DNA of 64,000 nucleotides from Rudaea cellulosilytica DSM 22992 (GCF_000378125.1 NZ_KB899243.1:1-64000), one strand, 5' to 3'. Counted from the first letter of the stretch, positions 41,573-50,831 are shown. Notes: generated by a model not told the origin, from the sequence alone. Program-made: numbers and translations.

Positions 41573-41728
41573 GTGCTTGATCATATTTCGAAACCGCGGA
41601 ATTATACTGGACGCGAGCAGTCTCCCGGCCGTTTTCGCAAACCAGCAGGGCGACTCGCGGCCGAAATGGGCGCAGAACCCGTTCCGCGCCGGATGAAATG
41701 CTTCTGTGCCGAAGTGGAACGATGGTGA

Positions 41729-43846
41729 ATGGATTCAGTGTGGAAATGGACTGTTAGGTCGAATTCGACCAGACACGACGTGGCATTACGCACGCTTGTC
41801 GTTCTGTCGGGCGCGATGGCGTGTTTCGTCGCCGCGCCATCAGTCCTGTGCGCAGAACCACCGCCGCGGGCGCAAGCGGTGACGATGGCGGCGCGGCTCG
41901 CGGATCAAGTTGATGCGGTGTTGCAACCGCTGCCGCGCATAGCCTGGCAGCTCGGAGGCCTGCGCGGACGCATCAACGCCGAGTTCACCCTCGCCGTGGC
42001 CTACGCCGCGCTGTCCGCGGATCGGCCGGCCAACCGCCGCTGGCAATCTCTGGACAAGGACGCGGCAATGGCAGGCGACGCCAGGCTGCGCGGCATCGCC
42101 CTGATCGCACTCATCCAGAGCATGCTCGCCCAAGGTGAATACAAGCATGGGCAAGAACTTGCCGAAGCATTGATGCAACTCGCGCTCGGCGCCGGCAACG
42201 ACGAGCTCACCGCCGCTGCCGAAGAGTACCGTGGGGTATTTGAACGCCGCCATGGCAACCTCGACGCCGCACTCGAGCACCAGATTGCCGCGCTGGCCCT
42301 GCGCCACAAGAACAAGGACGCCGCCGGCGAAGCGACCGCGCTGACCAACCTCGGCACGATCGCGCGCGACAAGGGTGACTTCGCTCAATGCCTTGACTAT
42401 TTCCTGCAGTCGCTGGCGATCCGCGAGCGCATCGACAACCGCCTTGACGTGGCCTACCGCAACATCGCCCTGCTCTATCGCGAACTCGGCGACACACAGA
42501 CAACCCGGGCCTATTTCGCCAAGGCCATCGACGCAGCCACGCGCTACGCCCAGCCGGGCTACTACGCCTCGGTGCGGGGTGCCTACGCAGGCTTCCTCAA
42601 CGATAACCGTGAATACGAGGCGGCACTCGCCTCGGCCGATGAGGCGCTTGCGATAAGCCAGGCGCTAGGCAATCGGCCCGCGATCGGCTTCGAGCAACTC
42701 GAGGTCGGCCGCGCCCTGCTCGGCCTGCGCAAGCCCGACGAAGCCGAGCCGCATTTCGAAGCCGCAGCCGAAATCGGTCGCGAACTCGACCAGCGCGAAC
42801 TGATCGCACGCAGCGAGTTGGCGCAGGCGGAAATCGCGCTCGCCCATGGCGATCTCGCGCGCAGCCACCGCCTGCTCGACGAGGTCTCGCCGCGCCTCAA
42901 CGCGGCGGGGTTGAGGCCCTACCTGGCCCAGGCCTACTGGTTGCGCGACCTCCTGGCCGAGGCCGAACACGATCCAGCCACGGCCCACGAGTACGCCCAT
43001 CGCCATGCCGGCCTGCGCGAGGAACTGCTCGGCGTGCGCTCCTCGCGCCTGCTCGCAGCGATCGAGGTGCGCAAGGCGCGCGAACAGAGCGAGCAGCAGC
43101 TCGAACTCGCCGTGCGCAACAACGAACTGCAGGCCGAGCGCCTCGAGCGCAGCCGCCACGAGCGGTTTTACGGCATCGCCGCGATCGCCGCACTCGCCGT
43201 CATCGTTGCCGTCTTCGCCGTGCTGCTGTGGCGTTTGCGCCGCCTCAATCTCGCCCTCGCCGCGCGCAATGAGCAGAACGACAGGCAGCACGCCGCGCTG
43301 ACCGAAGCGAATCTCCTGCTCGAACAGCAGGCGCAATCGTTGTACCAGGCCTCGATCGTCGACGGGCTGACTGGCGCGCACAGCCGCTCGCACGCGCTCG
43401 ACCGGCTCGGTCATCTGCTTGCCGACTGTCGCGTGGCGAGACGCGATCTCACCCTGCTGTTGATCGATTTCGACCACTTCAAGCTCGTCAACGACCATCA
43501 CGGCCACCTCGCCGGCGACCGCCTGCTTGCGGAGGCGGTGCGCATCATGCGCGAAGAGCTTCCCGGCGACGGCCTGCTCGGCCGCTTCGGCGGCGAGGAA
43601 TTCCTGGCTATCTTCGCCGACCGCGACGAGGGCGAGAGTCGGCGCATCGCCGAGCGCATGCGTGCCGCCGTGGCCGGGCGCATGGGCGGCATCGATCCGC
43701 CGACGACGATCAGCATCGGCGCCGCGACGTTGCGTGCAATGCCGGATGCAACCGCCATCGATCTGCTCATCGACGTCGCTGACCGCGCGCTGTATGTGGC
43801 CAAGCAGGCCGGGCGCAACCAGGTGCAGGGCTTCCAGCAGGCTTGA
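41729..43846 (+). CDS. Diguanylate cyclase with exported TPR-like sensor region
   Basis: A 705-residue GGDEF protein that should make c-di-GMP. A hydrophobic stretch at about 20-42 reads as a signal peptide, then about 430 residues of TPR-like helical repeats (for example [25 protein letters not shown]) lie in the periplasm. A transmembrane segment follows at about 481-500 ([20 protein letters not shown]), then a coiled coil and the GGDEF domain. The active site is GGEEF (about 621). The expected inhibitory RxxD site upstream of it is not present. Several ATGs are possible. 41729 is used because GGTGA lies just ahead. Stands alone, with a 156-bp gap behind the divergent rimO. Confidence 0.88.
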   Translation: MDSVWKWTVRSNSTRHDVALRTLVVLSGAMACFVAAPSVLCAEPPPRAQAVTMAARLADQVDAVLQPLPRIAWQLGGLRGRINAEFTLAVAYAALSADRPANRRWQSLDKDAAMAGDARLRGIALIALIQSMLAQGEYKHGQELAEALMQLALGAGNDELTAAAEEYRGVFERRHGNLDAALEHQIAALALRHKNKDAAGEATALTNLGTIARDKGDFAQCLDYFLQSLAIRERIDNRLDVAYRNIALLYRELGDTQTTRAYFAKAIDAATRYAQPGYYASVRGAYAGFLNDNREYEAALASADEALAISQALGNRPAIGFEQLEVGRALLGLRKPDEAEPHFEAAAEIGRELDQRELIARSELAQAEIALAHGDLARSHRLLDEVSPRLNAAGLRPYLAQAYWLRDLLAEAEHDPATAHEYAHRHAGLREELLGVRSSRLLAAIEVRKAREQSEQQLELAVRNNELQAERLERSRHERFYGIAAIAALAVIVAVFAVLLWRLRRLNLALAARNEQNDRQHAALTEANLLLEQQAQSLYQASIVDGLTGAHSRSHALDRLGHLLADCRVARRDLTLLLIDFDHFKLVNDHHGHLAGDRLLAEAVRIMREELPGDGLLGRFGGEEFLAIFADRDEGESRRIAERMRAAVAGRMGGIDPPTTISIGAATLRAMPDATAIDLLIDVADRALYVAKQAGRNQVQGFQQA

Positions 43847-43899
43847 CTTCGTCCAGCGCGGACTTAGGCTGGTCGCATCTCCACCGATTCAAACCGGCC

Positions 43900-44601
43900 A
43901 TGGGCGAAACGATCCAGATCGGCACGACGCGTACGCAGTGCATCAGCGCCTATGTCGCCAAACCCGAGGGTGCGCCCAAGGGCGGCCTTGTCGTCGTGCA
44001 GGAAATCTTCGGCGTCAACGCGCATATGCGCAGCGTCGCCGACCGCTTTGCCGAACGCGGCTACGTCGCGATCGCGCCGGCATTCTTCGAACACATCGAG
44101 CATCGCGTCGAACTCGAATACGATCAGGCGAGCTGGACGCGCGCGCGCGAACTCGTCGCGCAAACACCGTTCGAGCGCGCGATCGAGGACGTCGCCAGCG
44201 CCGCCGCCTCGATCGCATCGGCAGGCAGGATCGGCGTCGTCGGCTACTGTTGGGGCGGCACGGTCGCGATGTTGTCGGCGATGCGCCTTGGCCTGCCCGC
44301 CGTCAGCTACTACGGCGCGCGCAACGTGAATTTCCTGCACGAGCCGCTGCGCGCGCCGGCGATCTTCCACTTCGGCGAGCGCGACCATTCGATTCCGCCC
44401 GAGGCGATCGTGCGCCATCGCGCCGAACTGCATTTCGCCCCCGACGTGCCCCCCGCGCAACGCGAACTGGAAATCTACACCTACCCCGCCGACCATGCCT
44501 TCAACCGCGACGCGACTGCGTCGAGCTACGACGCCGCCAGCGCCACGCTCGCGCTCGAACGCACGCTCGCCTTCTTCGCCCGGCACCTGGGTGGCGCGTA
44601 A
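43900..44601 (+). CDS. Dienelactone hydrolase family protein
   Basis: A 233-residue alpha/beta-hydrolase. The catalytic triad is Cys117 in GYCWGG, Asp162 in GERDHSIP and His199 in ADHAFNRD, the arrangement of carboxymethylenebutenolidase. It would hydrolyse lactones or small esters. The ATG at 43900 is chosen because the earlier frame opening (TTG 43843) overlaps the GGDEF stop. Its stop codon shares one base with the HIT start, so translation is coupled. Confidence 0.9.
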   Translation: MGETIQIGTTRTQCISAYVAKPEGAPKGGLVVVQEIFGVNAHMRSVADRFAERGYVAIAPAFFEHIEHRVELEYDQASWTRARELVAQTPFERAIEDVASAAASIASAGRIGVVGYCWGGTVAMLSAMRLGLPAVSYYGARNVNFLHEPLRAPAIFHFGERDHSIPPEAIVRHRAELHFAPDVPPAQRELEIYTYPADHAFNRDATASSYDAASATLALERTLAFFARHLGGA

Positions 44602-45029
44602 TGAACGCCGTTGTGTTCGAGCTGCATCCGCAACTCGCGGCGGACACGCACTGCGTCCGCGACCTCGAACTCTCGCGCGTGCTGCTGATGGACGATGCGC
44701 GGTTTCCCTGGCTGATTCTCGTGCCAATGCGCGCCGGCATGCGCGACTGGATCGATCTGCCGCATGCGTTGCAACACCGGCTGCTCGATGAAGTCGAGTT
44801 GTGCTCTCGCGCGCTGCGCGCACTGGTAAAACCGGACAAGCTCAACATCGCCGCGCTCGGCAACATGGTGCCGCAGCTGCACGTGCATGTCGTCGCGCGT
44901 CATGCCGGCGATGCGGCGTGGCCGAAACCGGTATGGGGCGTCGGCGAGCGCGTGCCCTACTCGGCCGCTGCGCTCGCCGCGCGCACGGCGGAACTACTCG
45001 CGCAGATCGAACCCGCATCGCGCGGATGA
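44601..45029 (+). CDS. HIT-family protein, Gln variant
   Basis: A 142-residue histidine-triad fold protein. The signature reads PQLHVHVVAR: the first His of the canonical HxHxH is Gln92, while His94 and His96 are kept, with His94 or His96 expected to act as nucleophile. Members with this change are common among proteobacteria and have unknown nucleotide substrates. It overlaps the preceding gene by 1 nt and the next by 4 nt. Confidence 0.86.
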   Translation: MNAVVFELHPQLAADTHCVRDLELSRVLLMDDARFPWLILVPMRAGMRDWIDLPHALQHRLLDEVELCSRALRALVKPDKLNIAALGNMVPQLHVHVVARHAGDAAWPKPVWGVGERVPYSAAALAARTAELLAQIEPASRG

Positions 45030-46801
45030 GCGACATCGGCATCGAATGGCTCGGCGACTGCGCGCTGCTGCTACGCGTCGGCACGGGCATCGATGTCGCA
45101 GTCAACGCGCGCGTGCATGCGGTGACACGTGCGCTGCGCGCGGCGCAATTGCCGGGCGTGGCCGATATCGTGCCGGCCTATGCCAGCGTCACCGTGCACT
45201 ACGATCCGCTGCGGTGGAATGATCTCGAATGCGCTCAACCGCCCGGCGAGCAATTGGCGCAGCGCGCACTCGAGACAGCGCTCTCTTCCGGCAACCTCGC
45301 CGTCCCGGCGCCGTCGGAGCTGAGCAAACGCGTCGTGGAAATTCCCGTCTGCTACGGGGGTGAGCACGGACCCGATCTCGCCGAAGTCGCCCGACTGGCC
45401 GGTCTCGACGAAAGCGCAGTCATCGCCCGCCACGTTTGCGGCGAATACGACGTCGCGATGCTCGGCTTCGCTCCGGGCTTCCCTTATCTGCTCGGCCTCG
45501 ATCCGACGCTGCACGCGCCACGTCGCGCCAATCCGCGCACGCGCGTGCCCGCAGGCTCGGTCGCGATAGGCGGCGCGCAGACCGGTATCTACCCGCGCGA
45601 ATTGCCCGGTGGCTGGCAGATCATCGGGCGCACGCCGCTGGCATTGTTCGATGCCGCGCGCGATCCGCCCGCGCTACTTGCCCCAGGGCAGCGCGTCCGC
45701 TTCCGAAGTATTCCTGCGTTCGTGCATGAACGCGAGAATCAAAAAGCGGCCATCCCTGGCCACACTCTTCAACACAAGCAGGCAGGTATCAGCGTGCTGA
45801 CGCCTAGTCTGCTCACCAGCGTGCAGGATGGCGGACGCCATGGCTGCGGCGCGATCGGCGTCGGCCATGCCGGCGCAATGGACGACGTCGCGCTGCGCCT
45901 GGCGAACATGCTGGTCGGCAACGCGCAGGATGCCGCCGCGCTCGAACTCACCTTGCGCGGCCCGCGCCTGCGCTTCGACGCGGACACGCTGATCGCGATC
46001 ACCGGTGCGGAAATCGACGCGCGCTGCGGCGGAGAGAGCGTGCCGCTGTGGCGCCCGGTTCTGCTGCGTGCCGGCAGCGAATTGAATCTCGGCGGCATGC
46101 GCCGCGGCGCGCGCGCCTACCTCGCGATCGCCGGAAGCCTCAACCTGCCAGCCGTGCTCGGCAGCTGCAGCACCGACATCAACGCCGCGCTGGGCCCAAT
46201 CACGCGCGCTTTGGCCGCTGGCGACGAGTTGTCGTGCGCCGCGATGCCGCGGTCGGCGTGCGGCGGATTGTGGAAGGTGCTCGAAGCTGTCGCGAAAGCC
46301 GAGAATCGCAATGCAGTCGCAACCGCGTGGTCGCTCGACCCCGCACCGTGGTTCGACGCCGGCGCGACGCGGCCGATCCGCGCGATCGCCGGCACGCACT
46401 TCGAACATCTCGACACCGAGTCGCAACGCAGCCTGTTCGGCGCCGAATTCCGCATCGGCATCGATTCGAACCGCGTCGGCTGCCGCCTCGAAGGCGCTCC
46501 GCTGAAACTCGCGGCGCCGATCGAAATGGTCTCGGCCGGCACCGTGTCCGGCACGGTGCAGTTACCGCCCGGCGGCGTGCCGATCGCGCTGACTGCCGAA
46601 GCGCCGACGACCGGCGGCTATCCGCGCATCGCGCAGGTGATCGCGACCGACCTGCCGCATCTGGCGCAGCGACGGCCCGGCGACGTCGTGCGATTCGCGC
46701 AAACCGATCTCGCCGATGCGCAAATGCGCTATCTTGAGCGCGAACGTGCGCTGGCCAAACTCGAAAGCTGGATTCGCGCACGCTTGCTTGGACCTTGGTG
46801 A
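45026..46801 (+). CDS. 5-oxoprolinase, fused subunits B and C
   Basis: A 591-residue fusion of PxpB (about 1-228) and PxpC (about 256-591), which with PxpA hydrolyse 5-oxoproline to glutamate using ATP. The PxpB part has VVEIPVCYGG, GFAPGFPYLLGLD and RVPAGSVAIGGAQTGIYP. The PxpC part has LLTSVQDGGRHG, GAMDDVALRLAN, and a C-terminal PTTGGYPRIAQV. In most genomes these are separate genes. Here they are joined by a linker at about 230-252 that is a REP-like element (45714-45780). ATGA overlap with the HIT gene. Confidence 0.92.
   Translation: MSDIGIEWLGDCALLLRVGTGIDVAVNARVHAVTRALRAAQLPGVADIVPAYASVTVHYDPLRWNDLECAQPPGEQLAQRALETALSSGNLAVPAPSELSKRVVEIPVCYGGEHGPDLAEVARLAGLDESAVIARHVCGEYDVAMLGFAPGFPYLLGLDPTLHAPRRANPRTRVPAGSVAIGGAQTGIYPRELPGGWQIIGRTPLALFDAARDPPALLAPGQRVRFRSIPAFVHERENQKAAIPGHTLQHKQAGISVLTPSLLTSVQDGGRHGCGAIGVGHAGAMDDVALRLANMLVGNAQDAAALELTLRGPRLRFDADTLIAITGAEIDARCGGESVPLWRPVLLRAGSELNLGGMRRGARAYLAIAGSLNLPAVLGSCSTDINAALGPITRALAAGDELSCAAMPRSACGGLWKVLEAVAKAENRNAVATAWSLDPAPWFDAGATRPIRAIAGTHFEHLDTESQRSLFGAEFRIGIDSNRVGCRLEGAPLKLAAPIEMVSAGTVSGTVQLPPGGVPIALTAEAPTTGGYPRIAQVIATDLPHLAQRRPGDVVRFAQTDLADAQMRYLERERALAKLESWIRARLLGPW
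45714..45780 (-). repeat. REP-like palindromic element, copy A (inside pxpBC, forms the linker)
   Basis: On the minus strand: GTGTTGAAGAGTGTGGCCA, then GGGATGGCCGCTTTTTGA, then TTCTCGCG and ACGAACGCAGG. It has the same core and flanks as copies C and B. It lies in frame in the coding sequence at the PxpB/PxpC junction. Confidence 0.75.
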
Positions 46802-46812
46802 CGAACGCGAAC

Positions 46813-47571
46813 ATGGTCATCGATCTCAATTGCGACATGGGCGAATCCTTCGGCGCCTGGACGATGGGCGACGATGCCGGCGTGATGCCGTGGGTCAGCT
46901 CGGTCAACATCGCCTGCGGCTTCCACGCCGGCGACTTCATGACGATGCAGCGCACGGTGATCCTCGCCGCCGAGCACGGCGTCGCGATCGGCGCACATGT
47001 CTCGCTGCCCGACCTGCAAGGCTTCGGCCGGCGCGAGATGGCGATCTCACCGAACGAAACACACGCGGCGACGCTGTACCAGATCGGCGCGCTCGCTGCG
47101 TTCGTGCACGCGCAGGGCCAGCGCCTGCACCACGTCAAGCCGCACGGCGCGCTGTACAACATGGCGGCGAAGGACCCGAAGCTGGCCGAGGCGATCGCCA
47201 ACGCGGTGCACGACTTCGATCCGCGCCTCGTGCTGTTCGGCCTCGCCGGCAGCGCGCTGCCGCATGCCGGCGCGCAACTCGGTCTCGTCGTCGCCCACGA
47301 GGCATTCGCCGATCGCCGCTATCGCGACGACGGATCGCTCACGCCGCGGCGCGAAGACGGCGCGGTGATCCACGACGTCGACGCCGCGGTCGCGCAGGCG
47401 GTGCAGATCGCGGCGCACGGAAACGCGTCGACGCGCGACGGCAAACGCGTCGACATCCGCGCCGATACGATCTGCGTGCACGGCGACCGGCCAGACGCGG
47501 CAATATTCGCGCAACGATTGAACGCCGCGCTGAAAAGCGCCGGTGTCGGCATCGGGCGCATCGCTTCGTAA
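46813..47571 (+). CDS. pxpA: 5-oxoprolinase subunit A
   Basis: A 252-residue LamB/YcsF-family protein, third subunit of the 5-oxoprolinase. It begins MVIDLNCDMGESFG, the family-typical metal-binding start, so ATG 46813 is used. TTG 46795 or GTG 46798 would overlap the stop of pxpBC. NIACGFHAGD, HVKPHGALYNMA and CVHGDRPDA carry the conserved His and acidic residues. Coupled to pxpBC by a 12-nt gap. Confidence 0.94.
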   Translation: MVIDLNCDMGESFGAWTMGDDAGVMPWVSSVNIACGFHAGDFMTMQRTVILAAEHGVAIGAHVSLPDLQGFGRREMAISPNETHAATLYQIGALAAFVHAQGQRLHHVKPHGALYNMAAKDPKLAEAIANAVHDFDPRLVLFGLAGSALPHAGAQLGLVVAHEAFADRRYRDDGSLTPRREDGAVIHDVDAAVAQAVQIAAHGNASTRDGKRVDIRADTICVHGDRPDAAIFAQRLNAALKSAGVGIGRIAS

Positions 47572-47614
47572 TGTCGGCTCCGCGCGCGCAAAAAACAACG
47601 AACCGGGACACTCG

Positions 47615-48334
47615 ATGAACTACTGGCCCTTGATCGGCATCGCCGTCGTGATCGCCGGTTTCGCGCTCAAACGCAATCCGGTGCTCGTCGTGATCGCCGC
47701 GGGCGTCGCGAGCGGACTCGCCGCAGGCATGAGCGTCGCCGACCTGCTCGCGCTGATCGGCGACTCGTTCGTGAGCAACCGCGCGCTGCTGCTGTTCGTG
47801 CTGACCCTGCCCGCGATCGGCCTGCTCGAACGCTACGGTCTGCGCGAACGCGCGCAGGCGTGGATCGCCTCGTTCCGCAATCTCTCGCTCGCGCGCCTGT
47901 TGATCGCCTATCTTGGCGCACGCCAGTTGCTGTCGATGCTCGGCATGATCGACCTCGCCGGCCACGCGCAAACCGTGCGTCCGCTCGTCGCGCCGATGAG
48001 CGAAGCGGCCGCGCGCAACGACGGCATCGCACTCGACGACGAAGCACGCGAGCGCGTGCATGCGCTCGCCGCGGCCACCGACAACGTCGGCCGCTTCTTC
48101 GGCGAGGATGTGTTCCTCGCCTTCGGCGCCGTGCTGCTGATCCAGGGGTTCTACGCGCGCAACGGCATCGAACTCGATCCGCTGTCGATCGCGCTGTGGG
48201 CGCTGCCGACCGCGATCGCGGCATTCGTGATCCATGCCGTGCGCATAGTTTGGTTTCAGAAAGCTCTTGTTGAGAAGTGTGGCCAAAAAAGGCCGCTTCT
48301 TGACTCTTGCGATCAAGGGCGAGCGCAGAAATGA
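47615..48334 (+). CDS. DUF969 membrane protein, C-terminal tail derived from a REP-like element
   Basis: A 239-residue protein with about five transmembrane segments (for example LIGIAVVIAGFALK, LLLFVLTLPAIGLLERYG, FGAVLLIQGFY). DUF969 is found beside DUF979 and pyroglutamate-related genes, and the pair is thought to form a permease, inferred here from context. The last 24 residues (from about 216) are encoded by REP-like copy B, ending QKRPLLDSCDQG and an ATGA overlap with DUF979. No usual hydrophobic tail is seen. Confidence 0.85.
   Translation: MNYWPLIGIAVVIAGFALKRNPVLVVIAAGVASGLAAGMSVADLLALIGDSFVSNRALLLFVLTLPAIGLLERYGLRERAQAWIASFRNLSLARLLIAYLGARQLLSMLGMIDLAGHAQTVRPLVAPMSEAAARNDGIALDDEARERVHALAAATDNVGRFFGEDVFLAFGAVLLIQGFYARNGIELDPLSIALWALPTAIAAFVIHAVRIVWFQKALVEKCGQKRPLLDSCDQGRAQK
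48260..48328 (+). repeat. REP-like palindromic element, copy B (DUF969 3' end)
   Basis: GCTCTTGTTGAGAAGTGTGG, CCAAAAAAGGCCGCTTCTTG, ACTCTTGCGATCAAGGGCGA: core and both flanks as in copies A and C. It codes for the end of DUF969 and finishes 2 nt before the DUF979 ATG. Confidence 0.75.
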
Positions 48335-49296
48335 GCTTGCGCCTTGAGTACATCTACTGGCTGATGGGCATCTGGCTCGTGCTCTGCGCGATCTACAACC
48401 TGCGCGAGCGGCGCTGGGCTATGGCCACATTCTGGGCCTTGGTCGGCTGCGCGTTCCTTTTCGGCGATGCGATCAAGGCCGCGAGTGCGGCGCACGTGCG
48501 CTGGCCGGCGCAAATGATGGGGCTCGGCGTTGTCGCTCTGGGCCTGCTCGCAGCGAGCGGCACCATGCAGAAACAGGGTTCGACGGACGGTGAGCGCCGC
48601 GATTCCGCCGAACGCCTCGGCAACAGACTTTTCCTGCCGGCGCTGACCATTCCGTTCGCGACCATCGCTCTCGTGCTCACCCTTCCGCGCCTCTCGTGGC
48701 AAGGCGCTCCGCTGATCGATGCGACTCAGGCCACGCTCATCTCGCTCGGCCTCGCCTGCGTGCTCGCCGCGATCGTCGCCGTGCGCACGACACGGGCGCC
48801 GGCGACGCAGGCGCTCGCCGAAGGCCGCCGCCTGCTCGACACGCTCGGCTGCGTCGCCCTGCTGCCGATGGTGCTGGCCACGCTCGGCGGCGTGTTCGCG
48901 GCGACCGGCGTTGGCGACGCGGTCGCAGCGATCGTCGGCGCGGTGATTCCCGTCGACAGCCGCATCGCCTGCCTCGTCGCATTCGCGCTCGGCATGGTGT
49001 TGTTCACGATGATCATGGGCAATGCCTTCGCCGCGTTTCCGGTGATGATGGCCGGGATCGGCCTGCCGCTGCTCGTGCACAAGCACGGCGCGGCGCCCGC
49101 CGTGCTTGGTTCGCTCGGCATGCTGACCGGCTACTGCGGCACGCTGCTGACGCCGATGGCGGCGAATTTCAACATCGTGCCGGCGGTGCTGCTCGAACTA
49201 CGCGACCAGTACGCGGTGATCCGCGCGCAGTGGCCGACCGCGCTGGTGCTGCTCGTCGTCAATGTGATTCTCATGGCGGTGTTGGTATTCCGATGA
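48331..49296 (+). CDS. DUF979 membrane protein
   Basis: A 321-residue protein with about nine hydrophobic segments (for example LEYIYWLMGIWLVLCAIYNL, LFLPALTIPFATIALVLTL, VALLPMVLATLGGVFAATG). DUF979 is a family that pairs with DUF969, and its last helices carry MGNAFAAFPVMMAGIGLPLL and GYCGTLLTPMAANFN. The pair is a candidate transporter for 5-oxoproline or pyroglutamyl peptides by neighbourhood only. ATGA overlaps on both sides. Confidence 0.87.
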   Translation: MSLRLEYIYWLMGIWLVLCAIYNLRERRWAMATFWALVGCAFLFGDAIKAASAAHVRWPAQMMGLGVVALGLLAASGTMQKQGSTDGERRDSAERLGNRLFLPALTIPFATIALVLTLPRLSWQGAPLIDATQATLISLGLACVLAAIVAVRTTRAPATQALAEGRRLLDTLGCVALLPMVLATLGGVFAATGVGDAVAAIVGAVIPVDSRIACLVAFALGMVLFTMIMGNAFAAFPVMMAGIGLPLLVHKHGAAPAVLGSLGMLTGYCGTLLTPMAANFNIVPAVLLELRDQYAVIRAQWPTALVLLVVNVILMAVLVFR

Positions 49297-49970
49297 AGCA
49301 CGCTGCAAAAAAGCGCATCGCGCAACCCGTCGCACTCGTGACCGGCTTCGACCCGTTCGGCGGCGAGACGATCAACCCCTCGTTCGAGATCGCGCGCGCG
49401 CTCGACGGCGAAACCATCGCCGGCCATCGCATCGTCGGCGCCGAGCTGCCGACCGAATTCGCGCGTTCGCTGCCCGCGCTCGACGCCTTTCTGCGCAAGC
49501 ATCGTCCTGCTCTCGTGATCGCGCTTGGCCAGGCCGGCGGCCGCAGCGGCATCTCGCTCGAACGCATCGCGGTCAACCTGATCGACGCACGCATCGCCGA
49601 CAATGCCGGCGCTCAGCCCGTGGATGTGCGCATTGTGGAAAATGCGGCAAATGCTTACTTTTCCACCTTGCCGGTAAAGGCGATGCTGTCTGCCTTGCGC
49701 GCGGCGAACATTCCGGCGGAACTTTCGCAGAGCGCCGGCAGCTTCGTCTGCAATCACGTGTTCTACGGCTTGATGCGTCGCCTCGTCCGCACGCGACATG
49801 CCGTGCGCGGCGGTTTCATCCACGTGCCGTTTCTGCCGGAGCAGGCGCAGAATTCCCCCGGCACGGCGAGCATGCCTCTGGTCACGATGATCGCCGCGCT
49901 GCGCCTCTGCCTCGAAACCGCGCTGACGACGAAGGACGATCTGCACTACGCCGCCGGGGCGACGCACTAG
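49293..49970 (+). CDS. pcp: Pyrrolidone-carboxylate peptidase
   Basis: Removes N-terminal pyroglutamate from peptides. It has 225 residues. The catalytic triad is visible as Glu in SGISLERIAVNL, Cys in GSFVCNHVFYG and His in GGFIHVPFLP. ATG overlaps the DUF979 stop. It closes the pyroglutamate module. The TAG stop is part of the terminal inverted repeat of a MITE-like element starting at 49968. Confidence 0.95.
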   Translation: MKHAAKKRIAQPVALVTGFDPFGGETINPSFEIARALDGETIAGHRIVGAELPTEFARSLPALDAFLRKHRPALVIALGQAGGRSGISLERIAVNLIDARIADNAGAQPVDVRIVENAANAYFSTLPVKAMLSALRAANIPAELSQSAGSFVCNHVFYGLMRRLVRTRHAVRGGFIHVPFLPEQAQNSPGTASMPLVTMIAALRLCLETALTTKDDLHYAAGATH

Positions 49971-50111
49971 AACCTAACTCAAAACTACTGCGCTCGACAT
50001 TTCGCGCGCCGGCGGTGCTCGGATCCTCATTTACTACTTGTAAACTCCGGTTCCTGCGCTCCGGCGACACGCGAACTGTCTTTGCTCGCTACGTTTTGAG
50101 ATAGGTTCTAG
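49968..50111. mobile_element. MITE-like inverted-repeat element, copy 1
   Basis: About 144 bp. Ends are inverted: TAGAACCTAACTCAAAAC on the left and GTTTTGAGATAGGTTCTA on the right, with one mismatch. The interior is about 80% like copy 2 (inverted). The central hairpin is TTTAC/GTAAA (50030-50044). It carries no gene. The first three bases are the pcp stop codon. Confidence 0.85.
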
Positions 50112-50145
50112 GCATCGCGCGGGAAATGCAGCCGCACGTCGCCGC

Positions 50146-50673
50146 TCAACCGCCGCCGAGCACTTTGCCCAGGTTGTCGAGGCCGGCCTGATAGACCGCG
50201 CCCATCGTGTCGGTCGCGGTCTTGTCGTCCGCGTTCGCGGCCGGATGATCGCCGACGTCCTTGCGCTTGAACTGGCCGGACCAGGTCACCACCGACTTGC
50301 CGTCCGCAGCCGCCTTGACGCTGACCGTCGAAGTGTAGTCGCTCACCGGCAACACGCCTTCGAGAATCGCATACTTGAAGCTGTGATGTGCCGGATCGTA
50401 GCCGAGCAGTTTTTCCTTGATCGTGCCGCCGTCCTTGAGCGTGAGCAGGCGCACCGCGCCGACTTTATTGTTGCTGCCCTCGACGATCTGGTCGCTGGCA
50501 ACGGCCGGATGCCAGGTGTTGAGCCCGTCGAAATTCTTCACCGCATCCCAGACCTTGGCGACCGGTGCGTTGACCGTGGTCGTCTTGGTGACTTTGAGCA
50601 CCGGTGCGGCGGCGAAAGCGAAGCTTGCGCCTGCGGCAAGTATGGCACCGGCTATCGTCTGCATTTTGAGCAT
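50146..50673 (-). CDS. SRPBCC (START-like) protein with signal peptide
   Basis: A 175-residue exported protein. The start at 50673 has the ribosome site GGGAGGG. The signal peptide is MLKMQTIAGAILAAGASFAFAA, followed by a polyketide-cyclase/SRPBCC fold: VTKTTTVNAPVAKVWDAVKNFDG, then HPAVASDQI and WSGQFKRKD. Such proteins bind small hydrophobic ligands. The ligand here is unknown. It ends with a Gly-rich tail. Confidence 0.82.
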   Translation of the reverse strand: MLKMQTIAGAILAAGASFAFAAAPVLKVTKTTTVNAPVAKVWDAVKNFDGLNTWHPAVASDQIVEGSNNKVGAVRLLTLKDGGTIKEKLLGYDPAHHSFKYAILEGVLPVSDYTSTVSVKAAADGKSVVTWSGQFKRKDVGDHPAANADDKTATDTMGAVYQAGLDNLGKVLGGG

Positions 50674-50831
50674 GACTACCCTCCCGAGATGGCTGGAAAT
50701 CGGATTTGTCGTTTGCGGGACCCAACGCAACCCGGCCCCTTGGGCGAATATTGCACAGCGCCGCCGATGGCGCTCTCGCACGATGGGACACTGTCCTGTT
50801 TCTGGCACGGCCGGCACAGGAGTACCCGACC

